Assembly: GCA_024036415.1 (NCBI GenBank)
Contig: JAMWET010001943.1
Location: 271,001-335,000 of the forward strand
DNA: 64,000 nucleotides
From: Prochilodus magdalenae
Taxonomy: Eukaryota; Chordata; Actinopteri; Characiformes; Prochilodontidae
Direction of reading: 5' to 3'
In this document: positions 1-10,066 of the stretch, one piece after another
How the letters are laid out: every line of letters starts with the position of its first letter
How positions within the stretch are numbered: position 1 is the first letter of the stretch
Notes under the pieces: generated by a model
What the model was told of the DNA's origin: nothing
Seen by the model: the letters and a program-made list of their open reading frames with translations, nothing else
Database searches by the model: none
Made by a program: the position numbers and the translations under genes

Positions 1-770
1 CCACCTGCCATCTAAAGAGAAGTTATATGTCAGAGTTGGATCTCTGGTACGTGTGGGATTCACTGTTTGTTAATTTCATCATTAGCTGTTGCTGTCATTT
101 GATGCTTCAGTTGATTTCTTCTTTTTGCCAGTGCAAGTTGCCCTTTATTTTGTGTCACAAGGAATGAACGAATAATTAGAAATCGTCCAAAATGGCTTTA
201 ACATTTAACACAAAAAGCCTTAACATTTGGGACAGTCTATCTCCTGACTGTTTCAGAGGTTCATAGTTTTCTTACACTGTACAGCCATGTGCAAGGACCT
301 TTACACAAATGATGATAAATCAAATGACGTTTGGTAGATCTTCTAATTGAAAATGATTAATACATCATCTACAGGGGCGCACTTACATGTGGCATTTTAT
401 GCAATTTTAGTGCACAATTAGTGTTTATTTTGTCTAGTTAATGTTTTATTGTATGAAAATAAACCATACAGTGTTCCATAACTTTTGCGCAGTATTGTTC
501 TCAGTATTTTTTTTTCAGAAACAGTAAAATAAAACAGTAATTGTACATTAAAATGTGCAGATGTCCGCTCTCTGTAGAGAAAATGTGACTTATTTTCACT
601 TACAAAATTGACAAAATGTAATTAGACAGGGTAATTAATTGTTACACACAACAGTACATTCTGTTACTGTTACATTAACTGCAATCTGCAATTTTTTCTT
701 CTAATTTACACTATTTAAAAAAACATGTTGCTCTGTACATTGTATGAATGTTGCATAACTAATTAGACAA
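1..770. other. AT-rich non-coding DNA, no gene seen
   Basis: No open frame of note, no splice-bounded exon with recognisable protein similarity, and no clear repeat was seen. The segment lies upstream of the last plagl2 coding exon and is probably plagl2 intron. Confidence 0.5.
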
Positions 771-830
771 TAGATAGATAGATAGATAGATAGATGGATA
801 CTTTATTGATCCCAGAGGGAAATTCAAGGT
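771..830 (-). repeat. TAGA microsatellite plus LINE-type 3' tail
   Basis: A TAGA tetranucleotide run at about 771-796 is followed by ACTTTATTGATCCCAGAGGG. Read on the minus strand, this is the end of a common fish retroelement tail, where a 'ccctctgggatcaataaagt' type sequence runs into a short tandem repeat. The same tail lies in the opposite orientation at about 61260-61325. The exact LINE or SINE family was not determined. Confidence 0.6.
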
Positions 831-1874
831 GCATAAGCCATAATTATCTGAAATGCTTGTTAGTAAAATGTTGCTTTTTTGTTTCTTCTCCTATAAACTT
901 AGTGTTTCAGAAATTCAGTATTTAATATGACGATGATGGTCGGTATATTTTAGGGATGTCAAATCCAATTGGTCATAATTTTGTGTAGTTAATTGTGATT
1001 CATTTGTTTTATTTGCATGCACTTTGCAGGTAGTGCGTTTTGTTATAGCTCCAGGAAGTGGAGCAAATGAGCAATACTAGCCCTTTAGGAAGTAAGGTCA
1101 CTCCAGGATCCCTATCCAGGGCGATTTGATGGATTTTTATAAATGTCTATGCATAACCCTCGGCAGATATGTATGGGACAGCAGCCGTAGCCACCAATTC
1201 CCTGCTACTTTAATGTAGGCAATAGGTCAAGTGTCTTTATCATATTATAAAATTACAAAACAAATAGAAGAATAAAAACCTACTTCAGTTTGTTCCACTG
1301 AGGTCTTGTGTAAAACTTCAAAACATGTTAGCCCCGATTCTTTCAAAGACAAAACAGCAAAAACACCATTACTAGACTCATCCCAAACAAGAGGTCACAA
1401 CTGCAAGCAAATCGCACCATTTGAGTTACAGATTAAAGGCAGCGTTATGTCACGTCTATAACAAATAAGGACAGTTCTCTTGCAAGGATGCTAAACACAG
1501 GATCCTCAGCAGGCAGCATACTGTCCGAGTAGACACAGCCTGCAGGCTCCGAACTGAAAAGCATCTCTTGCTAACGGTTTCCAGATGGAACTCGTGCTTG
1601 TGAAATTTGGTTCCGCATTACCTTCATGAATCTTCGCACATAAGCTACCACATTCTCTTAGTACAGCTGCAGTCTGTATTGTGACAGTCGGGATGATTGC
1701 ATATACCATCATACCCAAAGTCACTGATAATATATCATGGTAACACATTGTCTTTGATGGTCTTATTTGGAGGTGTGAAATATGACACAGTTTTAATCGT
1801 GATACCTTCAAGTTATTGCTTTCTGAGCATACTGTGTATCAGCACTTAAAGATCTCTGGAAGAAAAGAGATAAA
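831..1874. other. Non-coding DNA, nothing recognised
   Basis: Only short random frames are present. I found no zinc-finger coding exon here, so the exon for the first PLAGL2 fingers must lie further upstream than this window. Probably plagl2 intron. Confidence 0.45.
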
Positions 1875-2410
1875 TACAGGGTTTGGACAATGAAACTGAA
1901 ACACCTGTCATTTTAGTGTGGGAGGTCTCATGGCTAAATTAGACCAGCCTGGTGGCCAATCTTCATTAATTGCACATTGCACTAGTAAGAGCAGAGTGTG
2001 GAGGTTCAGTTAGCAGGTAAGAGCACAGTTCTGCTCAACATATTGCAATGCACACAACATTATGGGTGACATACCAGAGTTCAAAAGAGGACAAACTGTT
2101 GGTGCACGTCTTGCTGGCGCATCTGTGACCAAGACAGCAAGTCTTTGTGATGTATCAAGAGCCACGGTATCCAGGGTGATGTCAGCATACCACCAAGAAG
2201 GACGAACCTCCACCAGCATCACGTAGTGACCTGGCCACTATCCTGCAAGAAGAATGGCTTAAAATCCCTCTGACCACTGTGCAGGACTTGTATATGTCAT
2301 TCCCAAGACGAACTGACGCTGTATTGGCTGCAAAAGGAGGCCCTACACCATACTAATAAATAATTGTGGTCTAAAACCAGGTGTTTCAGTTTCATTGTCC
2401 AACCCCTGTA
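1875..2410 (+). mobile_element. Internally deleted Tc1/mariner-like element
   Basis: Terminal inverted repeats of about 33 bp are visible: the left end starts TACAGGGTTTGGACAATGAA and the right end is its near-perfect reverse complement, finishing at 2410. Both ends carry the TA typical of Tc1/mariner insertions. Inside, a broken frame still reads as a Tc1-type helix-turn-helix (SRATVSRVMSAYHQEGRTS, near 2157-2215) and as the transposase C-terminus (AVLAAKGGPTPY, then stop, near 2320-2358). The central catalytic region is missing, so this is a non-autonomous deletion derivative of about 536 bp. Confidence 0.85.
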
Positions 2411-2538
2411 CTGTGTATTGTAAAATTATATTTTTGCCATATTGCCCACCTCTAGCATATTAAACCTAACTGTAGATGGTCCAGTGAAATTCATGATGTG
2501 CAGTAACGTTAACTGAAACCCTCTATGGCTTTTCTTAG

Positions 2539-3721
2539 ATGTGCAGGTTATGAGACAATGTTTCATGGGAAGGACCAGCTCAACAGCCACCTGCAGACCC
2601 ATGACTCCAACAAGCAGGATCTGCAGTGCGAAGAGTGCGGCAAACACTACAACACTCGCCTGGGTCTGAGACGCCACGTGGCCACTCACGCCACCTCGGT
2701 CGGTGGGGATCTCACCTGTAAGGTTTGCCGTCAGGTTTTTGAGAGCATGCCGACTCTGCTCGAGCACCTGAGCACACACACCGGACGCCCCCCTCCGGGA
2801 GGTGTGGTGCGTGAAAGGAAGCACGAGTGTGAACGGTGCGGTCGCCGCTTCTTCACCCGGAAGGATGTGAGGCGCCATGCGGTGGTGCACACGGGGAGAA
2901 GAGACTTTCTTTGTCCTCGCTGCGCCCAACGTTTCGGCCGACGCGACCACCTCACCCGCCACCTGAAGAAAAGCCATGCCCAGGAGCTCGACACCCTCAC
3001 CTCTTTGCCTCCTAGCAGTGTGAAGGAAGAGCCAAGCCCCACCATGTGCTCTTCCGGATCTCCTAAGGATGCATCTGAAGCTTTTTCCATAGGCATGTTT
3101 AACCCCCAAGGCCTGCAGAGTGCCTCTACCTCAGGGGTCAGTCACCATCATTCTTTAGTGTCTGGCCCCCTGCCCAGCCCAATGGGTGTGGGCTGCTACC
3201 TTGAGCCAAGCAAGCACCAGCCACAACAGTACCAAGAAGCTCACAGATACCAGCCCGGCTCCGCTACCTCATATCTGAAGGCCGAGATGGAGAACTTCCT
3301 GACAGAGCTTCAATGTGGGCCTATGCCACCACAAGCTTCGGTGGCAACCTCCGCCTCCAGACCTGGTGATCTTATCCCAGACAGTCTCGGAAGTCAGACC
3401 GCCCACTTCACGCTCAGGAACTCCGCCTTCGCCACAGCCGAGCCTTCGCCCCCTGCTGCTAACATGGACCTCTCTCATCTCCTGGGCTTCCTGCCCTTTG
3501 GCCTGCCACCTTACAGCACCCCCCTGAGTTCTGGAGGCCTTGTGATGGGATACTCCACCACCACTACGGCCAGCTCCCCGACCTCTACCTCTCAGCTTTC
3601 TGGGCCACTTACCTCATTTCAGCCGCAGCCACTGCACGAGCCTCAGGCCTCAGGGCATTTAAACCAGCTGTCTGGTTTCTCTCCAACTCTACCTCGATTC
3701 CATCAGGCCTTCCAACAGTGA
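2539..3721 (+). CDS. plagl2: PLAGL2-like zinc finger transcription factor, last coding exon (partial gene)
   Basis: PLAG-family proteins are nuclear C2H2 zinc-finger activators. This exon follows a good acceptor (tttcttag, ending 2538) and runs 394 codons to TGA at 3719-3721. It opens inside finger 3 and then carries fingers 4-7: CEECGKHYNTRLGLRRH, CKVCRQVFESMPTLLEH, CERCGRRFFTRKDVRRH and CPRCAQRFGRRDHLTRH. A Ser/Pro-rich tail ends LPRFHQAFQQ, the PLAG-family terminus. The tail segment DLSHLLGFLP and GGLVMGYS are closer to PLAGL2 than to PLAG1 or PLAGL1 (from memory of the family). The exon encoding fingers 1-2 is not in the window. An ATG at 2525 lies before the acceptor and is probably intronic. 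Finger 3 reads C-A-G-Y where family members have C-x-x-C, so one zinc ligand appears replaced by Tyr. The neighbourhood (tpx2, mylk2) agrees with the human 20q11 block. Confidence 0.9.
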
Positions 3722-3999
3722 TGCTGAGCGGATCCATCATCTTCCTAAACTGATCCAGAGGTTCATTTGTATCATTGCCAAATGGCTTTTACGCAAAACA
3801 GTGTACTCGTTGGAGTTGCTTGACCTGACCCGTACATTGCAGAGACTGCTCATGTGAATTCTGTAGAATGAGAATGTAGTTGTATGCAAAGGTTTGGGTG
3901 CTCCCTGTCAGATGACGTGTTTTGTTGAAATAAGTTCTGCTGAGAAAGTATGTATATTTAATGCGCATATTTGCTGATTTTAGCATACTGGAGAGAAAA

Positions 4000-4530
4000 T
4001 ACACAGTCCAGTCACATTATTATGACCACTTCCTACCTTTGACTGCAGCAGAGCGTAACTTATGAAGGAAGACCCAGTTCATGGCATTCTCTGGACCCAC
4101 TCATCCACGTGGAAGGCACTCCTTAACCGGTATGGGTATGAATCCTTCCTTGAAGATCATGTACACCTATACATGCTGATTTGTCTTCCCTAAGGTGGAT
4201 GGAAACTGCTAGCAGGACAATGTGACATGTCACATGGCTAGAAATGTCCAGCATAGGTTGGAAAAGCATGACCAAGACCTCCAAATGTTACCCTGGCTGT
4301 CTAAACCCTGGGCTTGAGCCCGATTGAGCATCAGTGGGGACTCGATGGTCGTGTTGGCTCATCCTCCGGCAGCTGTGGGATTCACTGCGGTCAGCATGGC
4401 ATCAGATACCTGTGGCAACCTACCATACCGTATTGAGTCACTCCCAGCCCGTCTAGCTGCTGTCTGCGCTGCACATGGCAGCTACTCTGGAGATTAGCCC
4501 GTGGTCATAATAATGTGACACACACAGTAT
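4000..4530 (+). mobile_element. TIR DNA transposon remnant, likely Tc1/mariner-like
   Basis: Inverted ends share an exact 17-bp core: CACATTATTATGACCAC near 4012-4028 on the left and its reverse complement near 4501-4517. Internal sequence still reads as a degraded transposase C-terminus (SPIEHQWDS, a form of the SPDLNPIEH region, near 4318-4345). The element is about 530 bp, with no intact frame. The family beyond 'Tc1-like' is uncertain. Confidence 0.65.
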
Positions 4531-5944
4531 ATAAAATGGCTTGTGTGAAGGTTTTTATGTCATGTTTATATTAATTCTATTATGTCAAACTCAGCAGCTA
4601 TGGAAAAATGAACTAAACAGGTCATTTGACGGACGGCAGGGGGCTGGAGGCGAGGGTCTTCAAACTTTTGCATACCACTCCTAATATGATTTGTGAAATT
4701 TGCTCTAGTTTGAATAGAGGTTACTTTTAGAATAGCTTTGAATATTAGCTTAGGTAATCTGTTTGTTAGTAGACCTCCCCTATATTTTGATTGTAGTGAT
4801 TCATGATTTTATTTAGACCCATTTACAGAGAACTACACACGGATCGAATCTGAAGAAATACCTCATACTATACTTTTTGGAAAAAGGAAAAAAAAAAAGA
4901 TTATCACAGTGTTCTCCATTGTAGAATGAAGCACTTTCTGGTCAGAAGCACTTCCTTGACTAAGAGTCGGTTTGAACTGTGGTCTTATTTACACCCCAGC
5001 TCGCAGCCTCTACACACCGTACATAACCTACCTCTTTTAGCGGACTCCTCTTCAGGAGAACTACGATACTGACTTTAGAAGCGAAACAGATCCCCATATC
5101 GAATAGTGTGCTGTATAGAGAACATTCATCAAGTGGGAAATTTTTAGAGTGCCTTTCATTAGTAATGAAAGTAAGTCATGAGAAGATTAGAGCGAGGCGA
5201 TAGAGGAGATTAGCTCATATTCGTATTGTGTTTAGCCTTTTTAGGTAAAAGAGAAAAGGTGCTGTCGTGTTCCACGCATTGAAACTAGTTGGAACGACAA
5301 TTACGAGTGAAGACAACTTCGTTGTCTTGTTTCCTGTAACTCTGCATTTCTCTCTGTTCATTCTGTAGAGTTAATTATGAAGACGAAGATCCAAAAAGCA
5401 AAGCGAGGATTTGCTGCTTCCAATCTGAAGAATAATAGGCCTACTGCAATGTAACATTAACCTGGTGTTCAATATGTGAATGATTAATGTGCTCCAAAAA
5501 GAAAGTCGGCGAAGATATCTCAATCATGATCCCTATCAGCAGATGAATTACCCATAATCTACATTTTTAGAAATATGTATATCTTGGCATCTGCCCAGAA
5601 CCTACCTATAGCCTCTTTCTAAATGGCTTGAGATGTTGAAGGAAGAGACGAATCCCACCCATTCTAGAAATGTCTGCATAATTCATTTGTTGAGATGTAA
5701 ACAAAATCATTCAGAGCAGTTTGAGGTGAAATGGTTTGCTCAGATCGCTTTACAGCGGTGGTGGTGGTGGTGGTGGTGGTGATGATAATGTGGGGACCAG
5801 GAGTTGTTGCAAAGCCTTCAGCAAGCATGTTGTGTATTAACCAAAGCCACCAGTGAACCTACATGTGCCTTTTCAGATTAAAGAGTAATACTGTTGATGG
5901 TAAAATAGTAAAATAATGTTTTGCCTTATAACAGCCTTCATGTC

Positions 5945-6190
5945 AAGTCAACATTTATCATTATAGCGCTTTTTACAACAGATGTTGTCACAAAGCAGCT
6001 TTACAAAGAACCTTTACAAAGAATCTGGTGTTCCAGCCCCCAGTGAGCAAGCCGAGGGCGACAAAAAATTCCCATAGTTAGGAAGGAAGCCACCTCAGTC
6101 AGTGGGGATCTCACCTGTAAGGTGAGACTCAAAAGGGAAAACCATCCTCCTCGGCTCAACACCAGATTGACCCGAGGAGGATGAAGATGG
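5945..6190. repeat. Dispersed fish repeat fragment ('AGCGCTTTTTACAACAG' type)
   Basis: The motif TAGCGCTTTTTACAACAGAT followed by TTGTCACAAAGCAGCTTTAC recurs at 51968-52160 and, reversed and shortened, at 15545-15600. The downstream text (cagtgagcaagcc, then cctcctcggctcaacaccag) also parallels the 52 kb copy. It is a high-copy teleost repeat; class not determined. Confidence 0.6.
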
Positions 6191-6390
6191 AGTTGTAGGC
6201 CAAAAAGCTTTGAAAACTATCATGAAACAGTGTATATTTATAAGGTTTTAATATAAAAACTTTCTGTATGGGGGAGGGGTGGGTTTCAGAGGGTCTAGAC
6301 ATTTCGTCCCCATCACCATCACTAGGCAATCCTAGAAAGGAGCCCCTCTGAATGATTTGTTTACATGAGCAGCATAGCCGTGCATCCCCT

Positions 6391-6792
6391 AGGCTATGTT
6401 CAGACTGCAGGCAAATTAGATTTGTTTCCCAAATCAGATCTTTTGAGACGATGGTCCGCTCTGCTAATTTGCAAGTGATCAGATCCGATTTTGGTGTCCA
6501 GACATCAACAGCCTATCTGCATGGGTTGCATGGTGGTAATTGCGTAGGCGTCTGTACGTATATAGCAAAACTCGAAACTTCCGTCAAGCTTGATTTGACA
6601 TCGCAGTTGTTTGTTGCCTTGCAAGTGATGCTAAGAAATCCAATTTGATGCTTTCATCTGGAAAAATTGGAATTGCTTGTCAGACCACCTCCAAAAGTGG
6701 TTTGGGTCCAATTTGCGATATGAAAAATCATCTGGACACCATTAGGATATGCCAAAAATCAAATTATGGCTGGCAGTCTGAACAAGGCCTTA
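6391..6792 (+). mobile_element. MITE-like element, copy 1 (TTCAGACTGC ends)
   Basis: Ends are inverted: AGGCTATGTTCAGACTGC on the left and GGCAGTCTGAACAAGGCCTT on the right. The interior has scattered 'aaatc(c)aatttgg' motifs and no transposase. The same termini and interior style recur at 10847-11190, so this is a dispersed non-autonomous family. The superfamily is not determined. Confidence 0.7.
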
Positions 6793-7705
6793 GACTCACA
6801 AGGCCAAATGTGACAAAGTGAACACCTTTATGGGATGTCTCGGACACACTCTTGGACACTGTCTTTCAACCCCCTGACCTTGGACACTCTCTTTTGCTGG
6901 TGTTTGCATCTGTACATGTCCTCTTACTGTAATTTTGGTTAGCTTCTGCATTTGCTGAGTGATGGAGGCATTTCAAACAGCCCACGTTCAAGTATCTACC
7001 CCAAAGTGTTTGTAGTCCTCCAAAGGTTCTTTCTACCTTCAAGATGCATCATCAAAAGAGGGCTATTCTAGTCCTTAAACCAGAAAACCTCACTCGTGAG
7101 ACCACTGTGCCGCCTGTAGGAGGCGAGTAGGTGGGTTTACAGCAGCTGCAGCGATGGTTAATCTTCCTAGTTCGGCCAGGATGCCCCTTTTAAGAGTCAG
7201 AAGTGCTGTAGGTTATTTGTAGAAGGTTTAAAGCTCCGCCTCCACACTCACCTTTTATCTCCAATGGAAAACCGGCAGTATTTTTTTGCTGTTACTTTCA
7301 TGAATCAGTGGCCTCTGTGCAGTTATTGTGATACAGGGTTAGGGCTGGTTCTGTTCGAATCCCAGAATCTGATAACTCGGCAGGAGGATTCGTTTAATTC
7401 GGCAGTGAAACGAACGACCCGAGCTGATCTGGAATGGAACCCGGCCTCACTGTGATGTTTGGACTCGGACGTAACTACCTCATGGCTGCGCTCTGTGCGG
7501 CGCGGCTGTACTGTACCTTGCAGTGAGAGAGATTTCTATTTTTATGTGAGTATCTCACTGGAGTAAGATGTTTTACATCTTTAATGTGTGCAACATTGGC
7601 GCTTGTTGTGTTTCAGTTGGCCTTTTGTTCGGTTTTGTTTTACTAACATTTTGAAGGGGAAAAAAGGTTGAAATCATTTAATGGACTGGATGACAGAGAA
7701 ATAAA

Positions 7706-8155
7706 GCATCTTCTAGACTTCAATATCTCATGACTTCATTGACAATGCTCTTTATGTATAATCAGTATGTAGCGATAAGTCAGTATCTGTTTAGGAAAAA
7801 GTCTCATTCAGAAGACAGATGAATGGAATACTTTGCTACTTTTAACTTTAGAAGTAGCGTCTATTAAAAGTGTGAAGGTTTGAGAGGTGGTGTCAAATTT
7901 GTTGTCTACTGTAAAATATTGTAGGCTACAGATGAAGCAGATAAAGATTCGCTTGAAATACTCTCAACTGTTTCCTTGATGAAGATGAACACGACTTGCT
8001 CAGGCATTCATTCATCTAAGGGACTTCTCCTTCTAGGAAGTGCTAGCCAGTGTACCATCAATAGGCCGCCAGCCCATTGCAGTAAAAAGCTGATTGTAAA
8101 GTGGACTAGAATTTTGATTCCTTTGGAGGAAACCTGAAGGTCATTTATAACGTGT
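7706..8155. other. Intergenic, no feature recognised
   Basis: Nothing with protein similarity, terminal repeats or tandem structure was seen between the possible plagl2 poly(A) site and the next transposon copy. Confidence 0.4.
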
Positions 8156-8880
8156 TATGGTCATCAAATACACTAACAGATGCGCCCAGAAGGAGGTGTG
8201 GGATTGCAGTTCTATTGGAAAGGAAGATGAAGGGTACAAGGAACAATAAATGATATAGATTTAGACTGATATGGATCATATTTATTGAGCCACACATACA
8301 GAAGTCTGTCTCTCAGTATGGCTAACGCAACATGTCAGACATCTGTTGGTGTCCTGTGATAATCCGTCCCATGCAGCTTAAATATCCTCAAGCAGTTCCT
8401 GCAGATTGTGGGGTAGGGGTGAAGGAGCAGTGACACCAGGCCTTTTGGATGTGACACGTGACAAACTATTCATCTTGGCACTGACCATGGTGTCTCCTCA
8501 CATGGATCTGTTGCTCGTCTCCACCAAAACAAAAGCAGGACTCGTCACTTAAGATGACTCGCTGTCTGTCACGACGCCACTGCAGTCTTTGGTAAGTGGT
8601 GCCGCCGTCTGCCAATGGTACTGGCACTAACAGGATGACTCATGGAGGACATCACTGCTCACAACTGTCTGCAGTTGTGGATGTTGGGTCAGTCAGGTAC
8701 AGTGATAAGGCCTTGTCCTTGCTCACATGCGCAGCCAAGTGTGAAACATGTCTCACAATATCAAACCATTCTGGTCAGTTGATTCCTTCTGGGTTGCAAC
8801 TATTTGTGCAACTTTTGATAATAAGAGTATTTGAGTGTATAAGTGTATTTTACAGGGACTAGGCTCATTGTGTCGACACT
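8156..8880 (-). mobile_element. Degraded Tc1/mariner-like element, family E copy
   Basis: The segment shares its left-end motif (CCAGAAGGAGGTGTGGGA) and 'gtgtcctgtgataatccgtcccatgcagctt' style interior with copies at 41086-41870, 52200-52610 and 53270-53860. On the minus strand this interior corresponds to a transposase C-terminal region (AWDGLSQDTIRN in the 52 kb copy). The frame is broken many times. Confidence 0.65.
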
Positions 8881-9834
8881 TATCTGCTTTCATTAATCTT
8901 AGTTTCCTTTTCTTAAACGATGGAATTGTTCTTACCATTATCCTCTTGAGTGCATACACATTCTGTTTTTACCTAAGAACAAACCCCAAGTAGGAAAACA
9001 TTGGTCAATGTCACCATCTTTGTGAAAACTGCATAAGGGGCACCACTTTCACTGGTGATCAAGCTCAGGGAATTGGAACAGGAGTTGATTTAAAGGTAAT
9101 TGTAAGAGTATTTAATGCACTACTACATGATCTAATTAACAGTCCAGCATGTTGTATATTATGCTTGATGATGCACCTCATGTTTTCAATGGGCAACAGG
9201 TCTGGGCTACCTCCAGGCCAGTCCAACCACCTGCTCCATCTTACTACAAAGCCATGCTATTGTAACTAGGGCTGAAAGATAAATCAAATTTATATTGACA
9301 TCACAGTTTAAGAGAGTGCAACTTTAATGTTGCAAGCGCTGAACGTCTTTAATTATAGCCTACGTTATCAAAACGACGTCCTAAGCTTTAAGTGGGGAGG
9401 GCTGACCTTATAATACACAGCTACCAATGAAGTACTGTAAATGAGCTAGGCCAACAGAAGCAACCGAACCTCCAACGTGCTGGCACCGAACGTGCTGGCA
9501 GTCTGGCACACTAGGGGTCGAGAAGGGGGACAGGACTCGTTGGAAACATACCTGAATTTATACGGAAAAACACATGCAAAATTTGCATTGTTATCAGGCA
9601 GTGTACCAACAACCATTTCATGTCAGCTTTCTGTGACTCCCATTACCGCCGCCATTGTAAAACAACCCTGAATTTTTTGTTTTTTTAAGACCGAGTTGTA
9701 ATATTTGATTACAAAATAATCATTAGGGATCAACAGTTTAGGTAATAAACAGCTTCTACACTCAGTTTGTTTTTTTAAGCGAACTGTTTGGAAGGGTTTT
9801 AGCACTGCAGCCTATTTGTGTCTTTTCACACAGG
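8881..9834. other. Intergenic; possible degenerate repeats only
   Basis: The stretch near 9150-9290 (ggcaacaggtctgggctacc) and the 'agggctgaaagataaatcaa' text near 9268 look like degenerate fish repeats, but no ends or frames could be defined. No gene was recognised. Confidence 0.35.
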
Positions 9835-9854
9835 CATTGTCAGGGACAACTAAA

Positions 9855-9945
9855 CTACGCCGGAAGTCCAGGCGAAGGACCCCTCCGGTGTTGATTTGCC
9901 AGAGAGGGCGGTGCTACTCGGTTTCTCAGTCATCGTCCAATTTAT
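9855..9945 (+). promoter_or_regulatory. trappc6b: Candidate promoter elements of the TRAPPC6B-type gene
   Basis: An ETS/GABP-type core CCGGAAGT lies at 9860-9867 and a CCAAT pentamer at 9937-9941, about 125-210 bp before the ATG at 10067. This is a usual arrangement for a TATA-less housekeeping promoter. The start of transcription cannot be fixed from sequence alone. Confidence 0.45.
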
Positions 9946-10066
9946 CAGCTTTCTGGACATAACATGTTGCTTTTTTCATATTGATCAATTTCTTCTACAA
10001 CTCACACAGTCGTGAACGTTTCTCCAGATGATATACTGATAGTGGCGGGGTGTTTATATCTCGGAC

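Larger units (their letters stand above)
3722..7705 (+). other. plagl2: Possible long plagl2 3' UTR with inserted repeats
   Basis: No other gene was seen between the plagl2 stop and the next gene. The first convincing canonical AATAAA I noticed downstream is at 7700-7705 (gagaaataaagcatc), which could end a long 3' UTR. PLAGL2 transcripts are known to have long 3' UTRs. The stretch contains TIR elements at 4000-4530 and 6391-6792, a GGT run at about 5757-5782 and a dispersed repeat fragment at about 5945-6190. The UTR extent is inference. Confidence 0.3.

Noticed and set aside
2525..2538. ATG at 2525 as the true plagl2 start
   Set aside because: A good acceptor ends at 2538 and the protein would begin in the middle of a zinc finger, so this ATG is most likely intronic.
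2426..3109. Long minus-strand open frame (227 codons) over the plagl2 zinc fingers
   Set aside because: It is the mirror of a GC-rich, codon-biased coding exon; the plus strand has clear C2H2 fingers, and the minus product has no recognisable domain.
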